DNA of 64,000 nt from Ancistrus triradiatus (Eukaryota > Chordata > Actinopteri > Siluriformes > Loricariidae), in assembly GCA_025084515.1 (NCBI GenBank), contig JAJAGP010000097.1, positions 787,996 to 851,995 of the forward strand, written 5' to 3'. Below the pieces are notes generated by a model. That model did no database searches. It saw only the letters and a list, made by a program, of their open reading frames with translations, and was not told where the DNA came from. The position numbers and the translations under genes were made by a program. This document shows positions 59,723-64,000 of the stretch, in pieces. Position 1 is the first letter of the stretch; each line of letters begins with the position of its first letter.

Positions 59723-60936
59723 CTGTTAAAACAAAAGAGATAAGACATTGTAAACAATTACTTGCACTGGTTTTGTGTAAAACTTTATTGAATGTTCTGA
59801 AAATGATAAAAACCACTTGCTGGAACAAGGAAGCTTCTATGGCACTAGCTGGCATTCATTGAGGACAGCATATTTAAATTTCATGTTTTAGCACTCATTC
59901 AACACTCAGTCCAGTACAGCAAAAAAATAAAATTATCTTCTATTTCAGCAACATAAATTGCTAAAAAACAAGTTTAAAGGGATGCAATCTTCATTCTTGA
60001 TCATTGGCAGTTTAATAGGTTGTAGGGAAAAGCTCAGTAACTTAACATACTGATCATATTATAGTGCTATTGAGAGTGTTGTTACTCTGAGGAGCAACAA
60101 CTACAGCTCAGCAAGATGAGAACAAAATTCACAGAAAAGGAATTCCAAACTGTGTCTGGAGGAAATGTCCATAAAGAATTCTTTGTCTGGAGATTTGACA
60201 TTCATCATTCAGCACACTGCAATTTGACCCTGATGCAGGGAAATCATATTTTCTGGAGTGATAACTAATGCCTCACAATCTAGCAGTTAATTAACCAATA
60301 TTTTATTACTTCTACTCAAATTTCAAACTTATTTGGAGGAGATGGCTTAGATTTGGTGAAGGATAATGGCTTTGGTGGCAGATAATGACTTAGAGTTCTT
60401 CTTGATCGTTGCCACTTATAGTTCCAATAAAAGAAACTCTCATTGCTATGCCTGAAAAGGACATTCAAAAGTGTGGCAATGGTTTTTAGCTGAACAATAT
60501 TTGCCCCAAACAACGAGCATAAAGAAATGGTTTGAAAAGTTTGGGGAAAAACATCTTGACCTGACTACACAGAGCGTTCAAGCCCACCCAAAACCTTTGA
60601 GTGTGGCCCAGACATTAGTTAACATCACTGCCCAACTGTAGTAAATGTTTACGTTAGTCTCACAGCAACAAGTATATAGCATGTGAGTTAAATAATGTGA
60701 TTTATCAGCTTTTCAGCATTCAGTTGAATTTAGGCATATATATGATGACAAAGGTGTGTGCCTTAATTTCCTGAAAACACATAATAGCAATAAAGATGTA
60801 CATGTATTTCCTTGTGTTTTTGTCTTTTATATCTTACACACTCAAGCCTTGACATACTAGTCTTTATGACTAGGTCATTATGTTTTGGTGATGATTTTGT
60901 TAATGGATACTGACAGGAATGAGGAACAGCAATGTA
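59723..60936. other. iglon5: Intron upstream of the Ig1 exon
   Basis: No signal-peptide exon is recognised on the minus strand. It presumably lies beyond 64000. Confidence 0.5.
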
Positions 60937-61530
60937 CAACCCCAAATCAGAAAAACTTGGGATAGTATGGAAAATGCATATAAAAATATATGAAGTTTGT
61001 TTCATTGCAGACAGTAGGAACCAAAGATATTTCAGGTTTTTGTTCTGGTCAACTTCATTTCATTTCATTTGTAAATAATAATTCATTTCAGGCCTCTAAC
61101 ACATTCCCAAAAAACTTGGGATGAGGCAATTTAGGGCTAGTAATGAGATAAAAAACTAAATAATGGTGTGATTTCAAACAAGTAATATCAACAGGTGATT
61201 ATAATTCATGATTTGGTACAAAAGCAGTATCCACGAAAGGCTGAGCCTCTGAGAAGTAAAGATGGGCAGAGGATCTCCAGTTTATCAACAAATAGATAAG
61301 AAAATTATTGAAATGTTTCAAATCAATGTTCCTCAGGAAAAGACTGGAAGGAATTTAAACATTTCTCGCTATACAGTGCTTAATATCATTAAACAATTCA
61401 AGGAATCTAGAGGAATTTCAATGAAGTTGACCAAAACATAAACATGACATATATTGGGTTCACACTGTCCGCAATGAAATAAAACATTGTTATTTTATTT
61501 AAAACATTAAACTCATCATTGGTCTTCCAT
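60937..61530 (+). mobile_element. Tc1-like element, family D copy 2, internally deleted
   Basis: TA at 60935-60936 is followed by CAACCCCAAATCAGAAAAAC. The copy shares AAAGCAGTATCCACGAAAGG, GGGCAGAGGATCTCCAGTTT and a helix-turn-helix remnant (61370-61410) with the copy at 54619. After about 61423 it jumps to the 3' region (TATTGGGTTCACACTGTC) and the right terminus is lost. Confidence 0.8.
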
Positions 61531-63507
61531 ATTTAATGCATTGAATACTTCCACCATCTAATAATGCTGTTGTTGGGTAATCTACCTTCATTTAACAGAT
61601 GTGTTCTTTTGCAGCATGTGACATAGTCTGGCAATAAAAATCTCTTGGCAACAATAACAAAACATGGATAAAGTGAAGCAATAAATGTAACCCAGTAAAA
61701 TTTGGTGATCAGCAGCAAAAAAAAGTGGGTTTAATTTCACTGGCAGCAATGACAGGAAGATGGTAGAGGAATATTGATTATTACTGCACTCCACCAACTG
61801 CAATAGAATAGGCCTAGAAAGCAGCTCCAATAATGCTGCAGCTACTTCAGCAGAGGCAGACGAGCCTGTCTCCCCACCCCCTCCACCCCAGGGAAACCCT
61901 GAAATAGTCTTCCGACTGCTGAGCTCACAGGAGAGAAGCCTCCGCAGAGCTAAACAGTGTCCTTGCTTATCAGGAAAGAACAGAGGAAGCACAAGGTACC
62001 ATGCCAGTGTGACTTGGCCTCGTAACTGGTGACACTTACAATGTGTCGAAAAGATCAATGACGCTTACAAAGATTCCTATCCAAGCTCTAGCAAGCTTTT
62101 TACATGTGCATGCCTCTAGTATTCCTCCAGTCTGCTTTCCTCTCAAGGGCAAATCCACAACAAGGTCAAAGGCACTAAAGGGATTATCTATTACCACCTT
62201 CACCGAAAAAAAGAGAATGAGAGAGAACATTTCTTAAAGATTCGGTGAATCTTGAGAGTAACAATGGTGCGTGTGAAATGAATTCTTTCTCAGGATATTC
62301 TTCAAAGAGGTGAAGTCATTCATAGGGTGCTAATCTGAAAGAGAACTTGCAGACAGTTTGAAGCTATATAAAACCACCAGATTAGCTTATTCAGTATATT
62401 CATGCATGCTCTGAGAAGCATTTACATTCCAAATGTTAGCTTTACAATAACTTCTATTGGATCAAAAATATTGACTGTATACTGAGCGATAAGAAGTACA
62501 ATGGGTTTAATAAGAGTCTAGATCCAATACCTACAGTGAAAAGCATGGGCACGCCAGACTGTGCCGTACAGTATATTTAAAACTGGCAATTGCCTGTTAT
62601 CTATTATACAATATCACACACAGTATTCTCAAAATATCTCGAAACAAACCACACTGATGTTAGTATCATATCAGCATTGGTATTAGATTCTACCCAGAGC
62701 TACTTCTGAGCCCTGAGTGGATTACTGATACTCCAATAAGAGGATGCATATACTGGCACCCTGTGAATTATGGAATAGGTTCCAGACCCCAACCCCTAAT
62801 GCTAGAAAATAAATAAATATTCCATTGTGAGCACAAGATGATAGAGTGCATTTAACTTTGTGGGGGTCATGCCCTGACTTTTTCCCATCATTTGTTATTC
62901 ATATAAGCATAGTAAATCAGGATAACCAGAAAGGACATCCAGCAGATTTATAAGGCCATTAATTCCATATTCAGAGGCTCCCTTTCATCAAATCAGGGCC
63001 ATTCATTCAGGCATGTCCACTTTTAACTCTCACACCTCTAACATGCCGCTGTTTAGCCCTTCAGAAGCACTATTGTCATACTGAGGGTTGCTTTATAAGT
63101 AGTATACTCACGGATTTCCTTATTATCATTGCAGTTCCAGTTGCTGACACTGAGACATTCCTTTCTGTTTCTTTGCCTGTTTTGTATTCCAGTCTCCACC
63201 TCTTCTCTAGTAATTCTAGTAATTGGTTCATATGTTCAACAGCACCCGTTCCTTGTTCTTAATTAGTATTTGTGTATACATAACTCCTATGTTCGCATTT
63301 GTCCCTTGCAATGTATTGTTGCCTGTAATGCACTTTACTGAGCTTTGATCCACTCCAGTTTATTTCCTACTGTTCTGCGCTGGATTTGATTTTGCTAATA
63401 GTTATTATACATGGATTTGCCTGTGATTACTGTGCGTTTGCTATTTACTTAGACCACAATTTCTGGCTTTGCCTAAAGGAGATAATAAATGAGATTACCT
63501 GCATGTC
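61531..63507. other. Intronic stretch
   Basis: It contains a possible conserved block at 61750-62260. Otherwise no element or exon is recognised. Confidence 0.5.
61750..62260. promoter_or_regulatory. Candidate conserved noncoding element
   Basis: A repeat-free, compositionally balanced block (AATAATGCTGCAGCTACTTC, GACTGCTGAGCTCACAGG, ACTAAAGGGATTATCTATTA) with a C-rich patch near 61873. Minus-strand open frames cross it but show no recognisable domain or splice-bounded exon. Confidence 0.28.
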
Positions 63508-63853
63508 TGACTGCTGGCCAGTTGCACTGACCTCAAGCATTATGAATTGCTTTGAGCTGTTGGTCAAAATACACATCTGCTCACCCCTTCTTGTCATTCT
63601 GGACTCTCTCCAATTCGCCTACCCCTCAAAGAGACCGATGGATGGTACCACTGCACTGACACTGACCACTACTCTCTCACATCTGGAAAAAACTCCTATG
63701 TGTGAATGCACTTAATAGACTACTGCCCCCTGTTTAACACCATAATTTCCCCGCTAAGCTCATAATAAATCTGGGACACCTGGGTCTCAACACTCGGCTA
63801 TTTAACTGGATGCTGGACATTTCAAATGGCAGGCCTCAAGTGGTGAGAATTGG
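63508..63853 (+). pseudogene. Non-LTR retrotransposon reverse transcriptase fragment
   Basis: It reads DCWPVALTSSIMNCFELLVK, then LDSLQFAYPSKRPMDGTTAL, then LTTTLSHLEKT. After a frameshift it gives INLGHLGLNTRLFNWMLDIS followed by NGRPQVVRI. These correspond to the 'RPVALTS..MK.FE', 'LD.LQFAYR.NRS.DDA' and 'NWI.DFL..RPQVVR' reverse transcriptase blocks of L2/Rex1-like LINEs. The FIDYSSAFN block (first catalytic Asp region) is destroyed. The fragment stops where a Tc1 element begins. Confidence 0.85.
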
Positions 63854-63855
63854 TA

Positions 63856-64000
63856 CAGGGGTGCTTGAAAGTTTGTGAACCCTTTAGAATTTTCTATATT
63901 TCTGCATAAATATGACCTAAAACATCATCAAATTTTCACACAATTCCTAAAAGTAGATAAAGAGAACCCAGTTAAACAAATGAGACAAAAATATTATACT
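63856..64000. mobile_element. Tc1-like element, family A copy 5, runs off the window
   Basis: TA at 63854-63855 is followed by CAGGGGTGCTTGAAAGTTTG and the rest of the family A left inverted repeat (AAAGTAGATAAAGAGAACCC). The remaining ~1.3 kb lies beyond the window. Confidence 0.9.

Noticed and set aside
61588..62058. 156-codon minus-strand frame as a signal-peptide exon of the IgLON gene
   Set aside because: It has hydrophobic stretches but no IgLON N-terminal motif (such as NITVxxGExxxLR before the Arg-Cys junction), and no phase-2 donor ending in AG or CG is evident at a suitable place.

Overview
This window reads as vertebrate, and specifically teleost, intronic DNA. It is AT-rich and CpG-poor, has no dense coding, and carries several families of fish-type Tc1-like transposons, hAT elements, tRNA-derived SINEs and microsatellites. 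I suspect an otophysan-like fish (characin, catfish or knifefish group) from the general flavour of the repeats, but nothing here proves it. There are no bacterial genes, CRISPR arrays or rRNA genes.

The only host gene I can support is on the minus strand. It is an IgLON-family cell-adhesion gene, most like IGLON5. Two exons are visible: 59487-59722 (bulk of Ig domain 1) and 19810-19935 (start of Ig domain 2). They are separated by an intron of 39,551 bp, with GT-AG borders and a phase-1 junction that joins a valine codon exactly. The signal-peptide and early Ig1 exons should lie beyond 64000. The exon finishing Ig2 should lie before position 1, as I did not find it by eye. Nearly all the rest of the window is intron.

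Most of the intron is mobile DNA. I label the Tc1/mariner families A to F. A (TIR CAGTGGTGCTTGAAAGTTTG) is at 5334, 39664, 41760, 49744 and 63856. B (TIR CAGTGGGGCAAAAAGTATTT) is at 7787, 11136 and 46268. C is at 9408 and 51459. D is at 54619 and 60937. E is at 25541. F, with very long inverted repeats, is at 33938. A pogo-like element sits inside the first A copy. hAT elements with 8-bp target duplications are at 14579, 25276 and 41245. Foldback, Harbinger-like and other MITEs, LINE fragments and at least nine SINE copies fill further space. All transposases seen are broken.

The most interesting locus is 25.0-30.8 kb. A degraded Tc1-like relic contains a hAT element, which contains a truncated Tc1 (family E), which contains a gag-only LTR retrotransposon (26370-29640, minus strand). 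The LTR element has a 12-nt primer-binding site touching its 5' LTR. That site is exactly complementary to a segment of its own LTR lying 30 nt after a TATA-like box. This is the layout expected of Tf1/sushi-type self-priming. Its leader also carries a tRNA-like fold, and a counterpart is kept in a diverged solo LTR at 45251-45962. The element has no visible pol and has tandem-repeat arrays downstream of the gag core.

Several unique, relatively CpG-retaining stretches (about 2.9, 13.9, 37.3, 48.3 and 61.8 kb) are candidate conserved noncoding elements of the host gene. That is inference only.
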